From the NCBI GenBank assembly GCA_947579605.1, contig OX388307.1, forward strand, positions 12,625,237 through 12,689,236: a DNA stretch of 64,000 nucleotides, written 5' to 3'. The notes under the pieces were generated by a model. It saw only the letters and a program-made list of their open reading frames with translations, had not been told where the DNA came from and ran no database searches. Numbering within the stretch: position 1 is the first letter of the stretch; every line of letters begins with the position of its first letter. The DNA is from Athripsodes cinereus. Its lineage: Eukaryota; Arthropoda; Insecta; Trichoptera; Leptoceridae. Positions 10,165 through 21,577 of the stretch are shown here, piece by piece. The translations under genes and the position numbers were made by a program.

Positions 10165-11175
10165 TTTTATGACAAAAAGTCAATAATTACACATCACAAA
10201 GGTATAACGATTATTTTCTTGTATAGCATGGTGAATAAACCCTATATTCACACTCCTAATTGTTATCGAGAAAAACATTAATAACAAGTGGTTATATTAA
10301 TATTTAATAATAAGGATAATATATGTAATTTGTTTGTTTGCATTCACCCTTGTAATGAGTCATTTCCTGTAACGATATACATAAATGCATTCCACATCCG
10401 TTAGTTCTAGTAACGCAACAGTCTTCTCGGTATTCATGTAAAAATCATGGATTTTTTTATAGCACACATAATTCAACGGGTCACAGAAAAGCATATAATA
10501 TTAAACATCAAATTATACGTAATATATTTCATATGAAATCAACGAGTTAAATTTTCTTTATAGCTCAGTTGTGACGGTTTCCTAGAAGACATAAATTAAT
10601 TTTATACGAAGGGTTTGTAAGAATCGGAAAGTAAGTGCGTGCTATTCAGACGATTTCAAATGAAAATTGTGTAATTCCGTTGGGTGTGTTTTATGACTGC
10701 TACGTAGTAAGAAAATCATATTTTGGTAAAAGTGTAAGGGGTTATTCCGGATTATAATTAAATTAATTTACGAGAATTCATATTATATTGGCTTTCAATA
10801 CAGTAAATTGACAATTCAATGCAATGTCTAATACATAAGATGTATGTATGTACGTAATATGTACCTGTTGACATTTTCCCAGATACACACAAAACTATCC
10901 TCAGTGACTAATGAAGTATAAAGGCATATTATATATTATATTATTCGTGCAAAATTCTAAAATCGTTCAATGTTATTTCAAGTTATTTATAAATTAATCA
11001 GAAATAACTTATTGGTAAATATCAATCCATTCAATATTAATATAGGTATGAACATATTTAGATTTCCGCGTAAAACAATATGCAATCGATCAACATCCTT
11101 GTTTTATTTGATAAACAATTCAATTATCGTTGTTATTTGTACAATAAACCATTGTATGAGGTTATATGATTATGT
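10165..11175. other. A+T-rich spacer
   Basis: Only short open frames with biased residue content. No repeat or gene recognised. Confidence 0.5.
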
Positions 11176-11176
11176 A

Positions 11177-11348
11177 AATTTTAACACACGAAACTTCTAT
11201 AAGGCTTAATAAAGACAACGTCACCTTATTTGGATAAATTACATATTGCGAAAAGGATGGATTGCGGGTTCAAGTCCCGTTCGCGGGCAATACCAAATAA
11301 ATTGAGGTTGTCTTTTCTAAGCCTAATATAGCTTCGTGTGTAAAATTA
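11177..11348. mobile_element. Foldback/MITE-like element with a tRNA-like B-box hairpin
   Basis: The left flank TTTTAACACACGAA..AGGCTTA..AAGACAAC..TTATTTGG is repeated in inverted form at the right (CCAAATAAATTG..GTTGTCTT..TAAGCC..TTCGTGTGTAAAA), giving imperfect arms of about 50 bp. Between them GCGGGTTCAAGTCCCG resembles a Pol III B box inside a T-arm-like hairpin, but no matching A box or cloverleaf precedes it, so it is not a tRNA gene. A related half-copy lies at 16684-16748. Confidence 0.55.
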
Positions 11349-11794
11349 ATCAATTTTCGTTCGACAATGGTACCTAATAGTGCGTAACATAACACAAATG
11401 ATGTAAAGTAATAAGTACAATAATATTATTAAATTGTAGAAGGTGCAAGGTACTTTTTTCCATGTAGCACTTGTGAAACTTCTGGACACCACCAGTGCGT
11501 AACAATTGGGCATCGCCTCTAGAATTACATAATATTGTTTATAATTACATTATGTATAATTGCTTACAATGTAACAAAGGCTGTACCCTTTTTGTACGTA
11601 TGAATATTATGTACGTAGTTAATAAATGTATTCCGCGAATATTATTATTTAACTATATTATGCCTACTACTAACTTAATTGGCTTATTATTACCGATCAT
11701 ATCAGCTTGTTAACACCAGTGCACTTCATTTCCATTTTAGTAAAATTAAACCTACATTAATTATTACTGAATATTATTTTAAATGCACTCTGTG

Positions 11795-12560
11795 TAAACG
11801 AGGACATAGTCCCATCTAACCACGTTAAGTTCCTCGGAGCGCATCTTGATAACGCCCTTACGATGGAGAAACACATATCATCCACTGTTAGTAGTGGTTT
11901 CTATACTTTAAGGCAGCTCAAGAACATAAGGAAAAATATATCAACCGACGGAGCTAAAACCATAATTAACTCATTCGTCGTATCACGATTGGATTACTGC
12001 AATGGCATCCTCGCAAATCTTCCGCAATATCAACTCCAGAGGATTCAGTCCGTTTTTAACGCGGCTGCACGTTTCATTTACCAACTAAATCGCTCTGCAC
12101 ACATATCTGCCACCCTTCAATCTCTTCACTGGCTCAGATGTCCGGAGAGAGTTGAATTTAAAGTGTGTTTGACAGTATTTAAGGCACTTCATGCTATGGC
12201 CCCAGAATATATCATGGAACTCTGTGGTAGACAGGCGTTAAGTCATAGACAGACAACACTTAGGTCTTGTCAAGATATTACAACTAAATTGGAGGTGACC
12301 AGTACTGTATCGAAACCAGTGTACGTGGAGCGTGCTTTTGCAATATCGGCACCTGTAGTCTGGAACAGGCTTCCACAAATGATCAGAGAAACGCAGGACA
12401 TATCTCGTTTCAAGAACCAACTGAAGACTTATCTATTCAAGAAATCTCACGGAATAATCCAAGCACAACCTTAGTTAGTAAAGAGCGCCCTTGAGGTGGA
12501 TTTTTTTTTTCACAAAACGGCGCTTTACAAATCATCCAAATAATAATAATAATCTGTATT
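11795..12560 (+). mobile_element. 5'-truncated CR1/L2-like LINE, C-terminal fragment
   Basis: The frame is open from about 11800 to 12474 and encodes the last ~225 residues of an L2/CR1-type polyprotein: VKFLGAHLDNAL, then SRLDYCNGILANLP, RIQSVFNAAARFIY, LHWLRCPERVEFKVC, APEYI, and near the end ERAFAISAPVVWNRLP then FKNQLKTYLFKK. These are the conserved blocks after the reverse transcriptase palm. The RT core and endonuclease are missing. After the stop, ACAAAACGGCGC-TTTACAAATCATCC and a short (AAT)n run form the 3' end. Related ends are at 22253, 29595-30010 and 35441-35620. Confidence 0.85.
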
Positions 12561-13328
12561 CACTTCGCTACATACATACATACGAGACATTTTACATTCG
12601 CGATATTATTTAGGTATGTCCATATTATGTGTCTAGTTTGTCTCTTGTACATCAGATATCTCATGCAAAATAATATCTACCATTTCTTTGTACTTACTTA
12701 CATCATATTTTTTTCTTAGATAGTCACTTGATACTATGTACACAAATATGCAAATTCATTCGGTACACACTACAGTTATGTACATAGGCATATAATAATA
12801 TTCCGCGAATCTTATCTCTACCTGACATTTAATGTAAAATTCATTGTAAAGCATAACATGTTGTGTAGTTTGTAAGAGTAGGTACATAAGTAGGTAGGTA
12901 GATACTTGGTGCTATCTTATTTGTAGCTGATGCATGAAATACATTATTATTGTAACATGACCATAAACAAGACAAGAAGTAAAATAATACCTATGTATTA
13001 TGTAGGTAAGTACCCAATAATAACGTGAAAGAGGCATGTCATTATGAAGACTGACCCTCGAGATGAGTTTGTGAAATACGTTGGAGGCAATGGATATTCT
13101 TATTAGTTGATCAAGAGTTGATAGCAACGCTGCTTCTACGGAATTATGACAGTTCCGATGAAGAGGGGTGATGGATACCTAGAAGAAAATATAATCATTA
13201 TTATCTTCACTATGTATACTTACCTATTTAATATATACATATATATTTATTTATGCACACGTATCATTTCATCATACAAATATTTTCATTTGGTATAATC
13301 ATTTAGTTTTATATAGATACAAACTAAC
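12561..13328. other. A+T-rich spacer
   Basis: TAGGTAGGTAG strings and short chance frames only. Confidence 0.5.
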
Positions 13329-13859
13329 AATAATGAGATCAGTAGTGATAGGTACTAAAGTTTAGTTCAAGTTATAAAATGTTATTCTTATTCTATTATG
13401 CTCTCATTATATGTAAATACATAGTTTTGTTAGAATCGATAAACAATCTTCATTGTTAGATTATATTCTTATAATGATGAATTGGAAAGATGGATCCAAA
13501 TTCTTAATAATGAGATCAGTAGTGATAGGTACTAAAGTTTAGTTCAAGTTATAAAATGTTATTCTTATTATATTATGCTCTCATTATATGTAAATACATA
13601 GTTTTGTTAGAATCGATAAACAATCTTCATTGTTAGATTATATTCTTATAATGATGAATTGGAAAGATGGATCCAAATTCTTAATAATGAGATCAGTAGT
13701 GATAGGTACTAAAGTTTAGTTCAAGTTATAAAATGTTATTCTTATTATATTATGCTCTCATTATATGTAAATACATAGTTTTGTTAGAATCGATAAACAA
13801 TCTTCATTGTTAGATTATATTCTTATAATGATGAATTGGAAAGATGGATCCAAATTCTT
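13329..13859. repeat. Tandem repeat, 3 x 177 bp
   Basis: Three head-to-tail units starting AATAATGAGATCAG at 13329, 13506 and 13683. By eye they are identical except one base near 13392 (TTCTATTATG versus TTATATTATG). The unit is 70-75% A+T and has no sustained open frame. The length is in the usual range for insect satellite monomers. Confidence 0.95.
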
Positions 13860-14387
13860 AATAAATATAAAGATAAAAATGTAAAATAAACCAATGTATA
13901 AAGATATAAATAGAATAATGTTATTTTCTTATTACATTTATGCAGTTCTAACTTATTACAGTAAGCAAGTAAATGATAAGTATCGTACGTAATTATTATA
14001 TTGTATGATTTATATTTTTTATTGCAAGGACCGTTAAGTTAAGAATCTAAATGCGTTTGCCCATGTATTGCGATGACTCTTATTAGTTGTAGGTACTCAT
14101 TAATAAAGGCGTTTGACCTGGAAAACTTTTCTTGGTAACTGCTTATTCATAATACCTATAAACTAATGCATATACAGTATTAAAAACCATACCTTCGACA
14201 TAATATCTATTACACACGTATTAAATATTGTTCCTTGTGACATACATAATGGTGATTAATATGCATATAGGTACTTACTTTCTTTTTGTTCCTATAAGTA
14301 TTTTATTTCTTTTTATAACTGTACATAGGTTTTTCGAATTATACAAATTTTCAAATAAGGTATGGTACTTATCCTGAAAGCCTTCTT
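13860..14387. other. A+T-rich spacer
   Basis: Nothing recognised. Confidence 0.5.
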
Positions 14388-14482
14388 TTTAGGCACAGAT
14401 GGGACAACTCGCATGCTTATTACACAAATTTAGTTTCGTTTCTGCTTCTCCACTTGTAGGGTATGCCTTGTAGATGTCAATG
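14388..14482 (+). mobile_element. Degenerate SINE-like repeat (TATAG family)
   Basis: GGCACAGATGGGACAACTCGCATGCTTATTACA (in blocks) and CCACTTGTAGGGTATGCC follow the order of the copy at 28885. It is divergent and lacks the TATAG tail. Confidence 0.35.
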
Positions 14483-15239
14483 AATGAATGGATATTTGAA
14501 AAATACTCGTATTATATGTATGTTGGATGATTTGTACTATTATTTACTAATATTTTTGAGTATGTACTATGCGTGTTTACGCAGAGACAAAATATCGTAT
14601 TTCAAAGAATAACAAATATTGCTAATATGACGAATTACATTTGGCGTTATAATGTGTCAGTTCAATGTCGACACTTCTGGTAATAAATGTTACAATTTCT
14701 GTGTAGAAGAACCAACAAGAGAGGATTAGTTTACAACCAGAATACCTTCATCATAATGATGATAATAAAAAATCCTGAACATCATTTAGGCGTGTGACAA
14801 GCAATGTCTTATTTTTTTCAAAACTGCTTCCAATTCTACGAATGTTAATGATAGTTATCACATTTCATAAGATCCTTTCCAGTATTAATGTATATAACTA
14901 TAATGCATGAGTAGGAAAATATAAAACTAGTCAGCCTACTTCTTTACAAATTTAATATGTATTATAATATATTCTCAGAAACGAAATTTCTTGAAATTGA
15001 TTTATTAAGTTTTTCGTACGATCTTGTTTTTTTTCTCTTATGCATGCGTGTTATTAAGAATATTGAGATGGAATGTTTGTTTTATATACTTATGTATTAT
15101 ATGAGTAGGTATGTTTTAAAGTACTCAATAATGTACTTATTTACTCAATTCGAATATTAATGATAGGTTATTATGGACGCTATTATCTGATACATTTCTT
15201 CAAAATTATAGCTAATATTGTACAAGTGTTCTTCTATCT
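14483..15239. other. A+T-rich spacer
   Basis: Short open frames only, none with recognisable domains. Confidence 0.5.
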
Positions 15240-15372
15240 ATCAGAGAGAACGGAACGCCATATAGATATGTCCCTACATACTTCTTACGCCTCCTCTACG
15301 ATTCATCAAACCTCTCATGCACGCACGTCGATTTCTCTTACTCGATACACGGTCGTCCTTGAGAATTTGATC
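15240..15372 (-). mobile_element. RTE-like LINE fragment, C-terminal, decayed
   Basis: The reverse strand matches the end of the LINE at 37789-39498: GATCAAATTCTCAAGGACG, then AAGAGAAATCGACGTGCGTG, then the stretch ending GGCGTTCCGTTCTCTCT. Stops and missing bases interrupt the frame. Confidence 0.75.
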
Positions 15373-15577
15373 TATTATTAGCATATTTACTACCCACATT
15401 ATGCTACACGTAAATATGTAATTATGGGTTTTTAAGTACCTATGTAGGTAATGTAAGTACATATACAATTAATTTTTCATTGTATTGATAGTCGCATATA
15501 TACTTACATACCCTCCACCGCTCTAAATGTTAAAAAATACATACACCTAACTGGAAAAGTGTGTGGATAATTTAAAT

Positions 15578-15707
15578 GGTTCATCATCATCATCTCGCCC
15601 TCAACGCTCCTCTCGGGAGCACAGGGCAGAAACCAGCCTCCTCCATTCAGAGCGTCTCTGCGCCAATTGCGTCACCTCTTTCCACGACATTCCCTGCGCT
15701 CTGAAAT
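15578..15707 (-). mobile_element. 3' end of the GATGAT-tailed RTE-like LINE
   Basis: Nearly identical over about 120 bases to 1485-1600 (AACGCTCCTCTCGGGAGCAC, then CAGAGCGTCTCTGCGCC). It also begins at a (CATCAT)n run on the plus strand, which is the simple-repeat tail of a minus-strand insertion. Severely 5'-truncated. Confidence 0.8.
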
Positions 15708-16239
15708 ACTCTTTTTTACCGAATAATAGAGGATTCATATTTAATTTGTAATGAGACTTTTTCCACCATGTTTATAATATCAGCTGTGACCTTTTAATTA
15801 TTTTAAGTGTTTACATGAAAATGTAGACGTTAGCATATAAATTTTCGGCACAATAGTTGGCTAGTAGACATTTTATCATCGGATAATAATTATTTAATTA
15901 TGGGCACTGTCATCCCTACAAGCAGTCAGGTACCAGGTGTGCAATAAGATGATGTTGCTCACATGTCACATATTGTTATAATGTTACATTGAGGAACATA
16001 AGGGGATATGCAACAGCTGCAGTTGAAATAGCAGAGGCTTTGAACATACATCGAAATTTCACATCTTTTTCAATTATCCTCTCTCTTTGTGGGATGGAAT
16101 AAAAGTTGACTATACTAAATTAAAAGTTCTGAGAATAATAATATGTAATTAAGTAATTAGTTTTCATTGTAATTAATTAAGATTCATTGTTCTGTGATTA
16201 TATATAGATAGATGTATTGAAATAATTAATTATCATTAA
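15708..16239. other. A+T-rich spacer
   Basis: Nothing recognised. Confidence 0.5.
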
Positions 16240-16480
16240 CATCACGCTGCTTCCCTTGAGGAGTTGACAGAAGGGATTGAGCGTCACTCACTCCCCTCCA
16301 TGTATAAACTTTTGGCTTCCGTCACTGTCATAAAATTGCTCACGCATAAAATATCCTGTTCAATGTGCTCAACACGTGACCGTCCATCGTCTCAGAATCT
16401 GGTTTACATGATCTTGGCATTTGATCCTCGGACGGCCACGTCTCCGGATACCATTCCTCTAAGCTATGTAGGTATATATT
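16240..16480 (-). pseudogene. Possible decayed LINE C-terminal fragment
   Basis: Minus-strand translation near 16450-16400 gives a broken R-G-R-P-R-I-K-x-Q-D-H-like block followed by stops and frame changes, as in LINE C termini. The region is clearly more G+C-rich than its surroundings. Weak evidence. Confidence 0.3.
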
Positions 16481-16557
16481 TTTTATTATTTTCCCACGTA
16501 TATTTTCTATACAAACCATCGTAGTTTATTCACTAGGTACGAGTACCGTTCTTAATG

Positions 16558-16695
16558 TTACACCAGATTTCATTTCACACTCTTCGCGTATGACATTATC
16601 CACATATTCTTCTCAAATTTCACCCTTTTTCAGCCATATCCAAGCGTCGCTTGCATAAATGATTATTGGCACTAGGATGCCCTGACCGGGGCAAT
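16558..16695. repeat. Inverted repeat, left arm (138 bp)
   Basis: By eye this is an exact reverse complement of 17769-17906. The arm contains a decayed fragment of the RTE-like LINE (codons for IYASDAWIWLKKGE-like sequence when read from the right arm). Confidence 0.9.
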
Positions 16696-16748
16696 AATAA
16701 GGTGACGTTATCTTTTCTAAAACTTATATGAGAATTTCGTGTGTTAAA
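16684..16748. repeat. Half-copy of the 11177 foldback repeat
   Basis: GGGGCAATAATAAGGTGACGTTATCTTTTCTAAAAC..TTTCGTGTGTTAAA (in blocks) aligns with the right arm of the element at 11177-11348, including the CGGGGCAAT stem end. Confidence 0.55.
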
Positions 16749-17768
16749 TGCAGATCATCTTTTCTGTTATTCTGTCCCCATTAGTAAATACATATATGTT
16801 CCAAGTGTGTAATTTGGTAGATTTTCCATTTTTATAGTCTTCTCGACTCATATATATATATAATATTTTGCTTTGACTTATTTTGCTTTTAATTTTAGAT
16901 TTAATATCCCTGTCATACCCGCATTGTCCCTGTGAACTATAACGTCACGATCTTCCGTGGATCGCTATTCGCGACCGCGACCTTCCTGGAATTCCCGCAT
17001 CCCCACTCCCACTCCACCTCCACTCCGCACACATAACCGCCAACCTATCTACTCATCCTCGTCCATCGGGATGACAATAATTTATTTTGTATCTGAATAA
17101 CATTAATCACTTTACAGTCATCGGCTACAAAGTTGCAAATAAATCTATCATCTTTGTGTTTCACCCCTCCTGAAAAAATAATAACACGATTTTGTGTTAA
17201 TTTATTCAACACTTATTCAACATAGACAACGGTTTTTGAGATATCTAAATGTAAACCTTATATTATTGATTGTGTAATTTCAGTACACAATATTGTAGAA
17301 GAAAAGACACATTGATCTGGTCAAGCGAACCCCCCCCCCCATATTAAGCGTGTCTACAGCATGCACGTTGGAATAAAATTAGGCAAAAAAAAAAGTAAAT
17401 ATAAGGGCAAAAAACAAACTAACAGAGCTCGTCTAATGCAAGTCTTGTAAACCAGATTCACATTACCGCAAGAAACAGATTAAACAATTATATAATAAAT
17501 ATTTATAAAAGAATAGCCTTTTGAGGTAGCCGGTAACCTAATGAGGGACTTTCAAAAGAGAGATTTCGGCGGTTTCGATTCCATTCTTTACCGACCAACT
17601 TTTCATTCAAAACACGAGCATATTGCTAACTGTCAGTGAGCTGTTATAATATAATATGCAATTACTTACTTTAAAGGTGTTTGAGAATGCAAGTATTTGG
17701 ATTTTTTGTATATTCAGATTCATCTACACATTTTTTAATTTTCCCTTTAAAGTTTTTGTTAAAAAATA
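16749..17768. other. Spacer between the 138-bp inverted arms
   Basis: Mostly A+T-rich. A short G+C-rich stretch at 16930-17045 (CGCGACCGCGACC, CCACTCCCACTCCACC) and a C-run at 17331-17340 stand out. No open frame of note. Confidence 0.5.
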
Positions 17769-17906
17769 ATTGCCCCGGTCAGGGCATCCTAGTGCCAATA
17801 ATCATTTATGCAAGCGACGCTTGGATATGGCTGAAAAAGGGTGAAATTTGAGAAGAATATGTGGATAATGTCATACGCGAAGAGTGTGAAATGAAATCTG
17901 GTGTAA
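17769..17906. repeat. Inverted repeat, right arm (138 bp)
   Basis: Exact inverted partner of 16558-16695 by eye. It directly abuts the LINE fragment that starts at 17907. Confidence 0.9.
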
Positions 17907-19107
17907 ACGAATGGTCGTAGAGAAGCTTCTGGGTAAACACCAGAAGCTTTTCTGTGCGTTCGTGGATTTGGAGAAAGCATATGATCGTGTGGATCGGGAG
18001 AGATTGTGGCTCGTGTTGTCGGAGTATGGGGTGAACAGCCAGTTGATCCACGCAATTTCTTCGCTATGCGTTGGGAGCTCCGCCTGCGTGAGGGTAAATA
18101 ACGCCTTCTCCGAGTGGTTTGTCCTCACCAAAGGAGTGAAGCAAGGCTGTGTCATGTCTCCATGGCTGTTCAACCTTTTTTTCGACTACTGTATGCGTCC
18201 TTTGAAAGAGATGGATGTTGGCATTGAACTGAATGAAAACCGTGTGAATGCGTTGATGTATGCAGATGATTTGGTATTAATGGCTGAAAGTGATTTACAA
18301 AAGATTGTGTCAGTTGTATATGAAATTTGCAGTATGAATGGGATGAAAATGAATGTGACAAAGACGAAAGTGCTGGTGTTTGAAAGAGAGATTGAAAGAA
18401 CAATGTGTGAAATAAAGGTTGGAAATGAATGTTTGGAGCAAGTGGACGAATATGTTTATTTAGGAAGTATGTTTGTAAGGGATGGTAGGTACGAAAGGGA
18501 CATTGAAAAAAGAAAAGTGGCTGGTGCGAGAGTGAACGGTGCACTTCGATCTATTGTTAGCAATAGCAATGTCTCGAACATGGCCAAAATGCTGGTGCAC
18601 AACGCCATCCTCGTACCGACACTGATGTATGCAAGCGAGACTTGGACATGGCTGAAGAAGGACGAGAGTGGAATAAATGCAGTGGAGATGCGATCACTGA
18701 GAAGAATGGTAGGTGAAACATTGCGTGATAGAGTAAGAAATGAGGATATTAGAAGAATGAGTGGATGCAAGAGGAGTGTTGTGGATAGAATGCGTGTAAA
18801 TAAATTGAGATGGTTTGGTCATGTGGAGCGAATGGATGGTGTAAGATTGACGAAGAGGGTGTATTTATCTGAAAGAGAGGGTGTGAGGAAGCGCGGGCGT
18901 CCGAGAACTACGTGGCTTAACCACGTGGATCAAATTCTCAAGGACGGTCGCGTGTTAAGTAAGAGGAATCGGCGTGCATGTATGAGAAACTGGATGAATG
19001 TAGAGGAAGCGAAAGAAGTATGTAAGGATAGAGCGACATGGCGTTCCGTTCTCTCTGCCTACCCCACCTGGGACACGGCGTGAGGGTATAGTATAGTATA
19101 GTATAGT
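17907..19107 (+). mobile_element. RTE-like LINE, 5'-truncated copy with open frame (17911-19083)
   Basis: A 390-residue frame covers the reverse transcriptase palm and C terminus: FCAFVDLEKAYDRVDRE (~15-31), GVKQGCVMSPWLFNL, catalytic YADD near residue 117, KTKVLVFERE, then INAVEMRSLRRMVG, LRWFGHVERM, RKRGRPRTTW and SAYPTWDTA at the end. The N-terminal endonuclease and first RT motifs are missing. The stop is followed by GGGTATAGTATAGTATAG, the simple-repeat tail of this family. After the tail the last 35 bases of a TATAG SINE are joined (19108-19142). The frame is intact over 390 codons but lacks a start region, so it is a dead-on-arrival insertion. Confidence 0.9.
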
Positions 19108-19171
19108 CTATCCCATTTGTGGGATATCTCGTGATGGTATAGAAAGACTTTCTAAGAAAGTATTCATACAT

Positions 19172-19800
19172 TTATCTTGCCTTTCGTACTCTCTCAATCA
19201 GAACTCTTCCATACAGTTTTCCTATTGAACTCAGCAAACTAATAGCCCGATAACTCCCACATTCAAGCCTAGAACCTTTTCCCTTATATAGCGGACAGAT
19301 GATAGCCTTCCGCCAGTCCTCTGGAGTAACGCCTTCTTTCCAACAAGTGTTGAATAGTTCTAGGCACCATGCGAGAGTCTTCTGCCCACCAGCCTTGATG
19401 AGCTCAATTGAAACACAATCATATCCTACAGCCTTACCGCACTTAGCTTTCTTCAACGCATTCGTAATTTCCGTCAAACATATCTCATCATTTACACTCA
19501 TGTTATCATTTCTACTATTGCACTCATTTACATTCACACCACCACATTCAAATAATTCTTCAAAATACTCTTTCCATCTTCTTAACACGCAATCACCACT
19601 CACTACCACATTACCATTATTATCTTTTATCCCTTTCACTGTGTTTACTTCCACACCCGTCCTCTTCAGCTTCACCTCCTTCCAAAATATTTTCAAATTT
19701 TCTTTCGCACACGCTGACAACTTCTGGCATTCCTTGTCTTCTAGCAATTTTTTCTTGGGATAGACTACCTGCGTGTAAAAGGCATCCATGTTGCCCTCTA
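19172..19800 (-). mobile_element. RTE-like LINE, N-terminal RT fragment in reverse orientation
   Basis: The 205-residue minus frame covers the part missing from the neighbour at 17911: WKEYFEELFEC, then AKCGKAVGYDCVSIELIKAG, WRKAIICPLYKGKGSRLECG, YRAISLLSSIGKLYGR, ending IERVRK. In the longer copy at 37789 this stretch is followed by about 33 residues and then the start of the 17911 frame. The two pieces are thus non-overlapping parts of one protein in opposite orientation. Neither carries the endonuclease. Confidence 0.85.
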
Positions 19801-19861
19801 CGTGCCAATAAAAAATAACACATTCGGGATAATTAAATGTATGCTTATTTGTTTTTTTTTA

Positions 19862-20024
19862 TGATATAGGTATCTGAGTTTTGTTATAAGCCCAAATACA
19901 ACCTTATACACCTTTCACAGTAAGCTAAAAGCTTGTGTCGTGAAAGGGGAGTTTTGCCGGCACCTGGGATCGAGCCGCGGACCCCTTGTTCACGATACTT
20001 TGAGACTACCTCCAAGCTAAGAAC
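19862..20024 (-). mobile_element. tRNA-derived SINE, copy 1
   Basis: Read on the minus strand, it has a tRNA-like head with a B box GGCTCGATCCC (complement of GGGATCGAGCC at 19967-19977), then AACTCCCCTTTCACGACAC, AAGCTTTTAGCTTA, TGAAAGGTGTATAAGG and an AAAACTCAGATA-like end. Three other copies are at 21578, 32531 and 61136. All four are in the same orientation. Confidence 0.75.
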
Positions 20025-20075
20025 AGAAAATAAACTGCACGTGACTGTAAATTTTTTAATCATTTGCTACTTCTA

Positions 20076-20170
20076 TTCTATACCATCACGACACATCTCA
20101 CAAGTGGGGCAGCCAGCGGACCAACTGCAAATAACAAACGTGCAAGCTTCCTCTCTGTACGATCAAAAAA
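20076..20170 (-). mobile_element. TATAG-family SINE-like repeat, reverse orientation
   Basis: The reverse complement gives AGAGAGGAAGCTTGCACG, GCAGTTGGTCCGCTGGCTGC and CCCACTTGTGAGATGTGTCG then TGATGGTATAGAATAG, matching the 28885 copy with substitutions. Confidence 0.6.
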
Positions 20171-20930
20171 TTTAGATGTTCTGGGTGATTGGCACACCTC
20201 GTCGCTGAATTTAAGATGTGAAATATGTTTATTATTTCGAACACCGGTAACTAACTTTGAATAACGATTAACGGCAAGATATTTTGTTGCTTTCTAAAGA
20301 AAAATCCTTAATAATAAATCCATTCAGAATGTATCCTAGGTATGGGGAAATTTACTACCTATATATTTTATAGTTGAGCGTTTCATAATACATGTACTTG
20401 ACACAATATTCTAAATAAATAATGAAAATTATAATATCCAGATAGGTAATCTATGTTTGTTTATATAAAACTTGTTACGTGAAAATACGTAACACACTTT
20501 AGGTGTAAAAATTGAGTAGGTACATTGATACTGATAAATACTTTATACATACATACTCAAATGTGTACCATTATAGAATATGTACCAAAGTGCATAGAGT
20601 TTAATTATGTTTCTTGGAACCAACTGATATTGTTATCCTGCATTAGATTATTAGTTTCTACGAATTCATTAAATAAATATTAAAATATAAATACTTGATG
20701 AAAACGATATCGAGCGAAAAAACATAAAAAAACCGATATGCGGTTGTTCATTCACGTTTTCTGATAAATGAAATAACTCGAGGTATTTATGTATACTTTA
20801 CTTATAAATTGAATTATGAAATACTAGTTCACGTGATTTCTGTTATAATTATGTTTCTGAAAATGTGTTCGTAGATAACTGTTCTATAACTGTGTTCCAT
20901 TACTTTATTTTCCATTACATTACTTTATTA
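20171..20930. other. A+T-rich spacer
   Basis: Nothing recognised. Confidence 0.5.
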
Positions 20931-20934
20931 GTAG

Positions 20935-21270
20935 AATAAGGGGTTGCAAGGAGAATAAGTGAAGTGTTGTGAATAGAATGCGTATCGTATAAATCAGTTA
21001 TGGTGGTTACATTATGTGGAATGAATGAATGAATGATGAAAAGATGACAAAGAGGATAATACTTATCTAAAAGAATGAGTGTGAGAAGCGCGGGCGTCCG
21101 ATACCACGAGGCACGAGGCTTGAACAAGTGGATCAAATTCTCAAGTAAGGTCGTGTTTTGGGTAAAAGAAATCGACATGTGAGTATGAGAAATTGTTTGA
21201 AAAAAGAAGATGCGGCGAATTATTTAAGGATACCTCTACCGACCTCACTTGAGATACGGCGTGGAGATGT
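20935..21270 (+). pseudogene. Decayed RTE-like LINE 3' fragment
   Basis: Aligned to 39170-39500 it retains GTTGTGAATAGAATGCG, GACAAAGAGGATAATACTT, GAAGCGCGGGCGTCCGA, GTGGATCAAATTCTCAAG and GATACGGCGTG, with multiple indels and stops. This is an old copy compared with those at 22432 and 37789. Confidence 0.8.
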
Positions 21271-21577
21271 TATACTTTGATATGCAGCGCCATAATATAA
21301 TATTATAATTATGAGAAATGGACTGAAATTATGAGAATGTTTACAATTATTGTAATATGCCTGAATAATGTCTGCTGTTTGTATACGCATACGTTATTTC
21401 ATAAAACTTCTGCTGTTTGTAAATGGACAGATCCTTCAAAATAACATCGACATTGACACTATTGACCTATAATTAAGTTAAGAAAACAATATAAAATACC
21501 TACAAGAAATTATCACCTAACGCATTTAAAACCTTTCAAATGTATTGATAAGTATTCTTTTTTTTTATTTGAGAAAT
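21271..21577. other. A+T-rich spacer
   Basis: Nothing recognised. Confidence 0.5.

Noticed and set aside
11255..11290. tRNA gene
   Set aside because: B-box and T-arm-like stem are present but no acceptor stem, D arm or anticodon arm can be folded with it.
18170..18770. Minus-strand frames overlapping the RTE-like LINE, and similar antisense frames at 22378-22974 and 38595-39326
   Set aside because: Antisense shadows of a conserved reverse transcriptase; residue content is typical of shadow frames.
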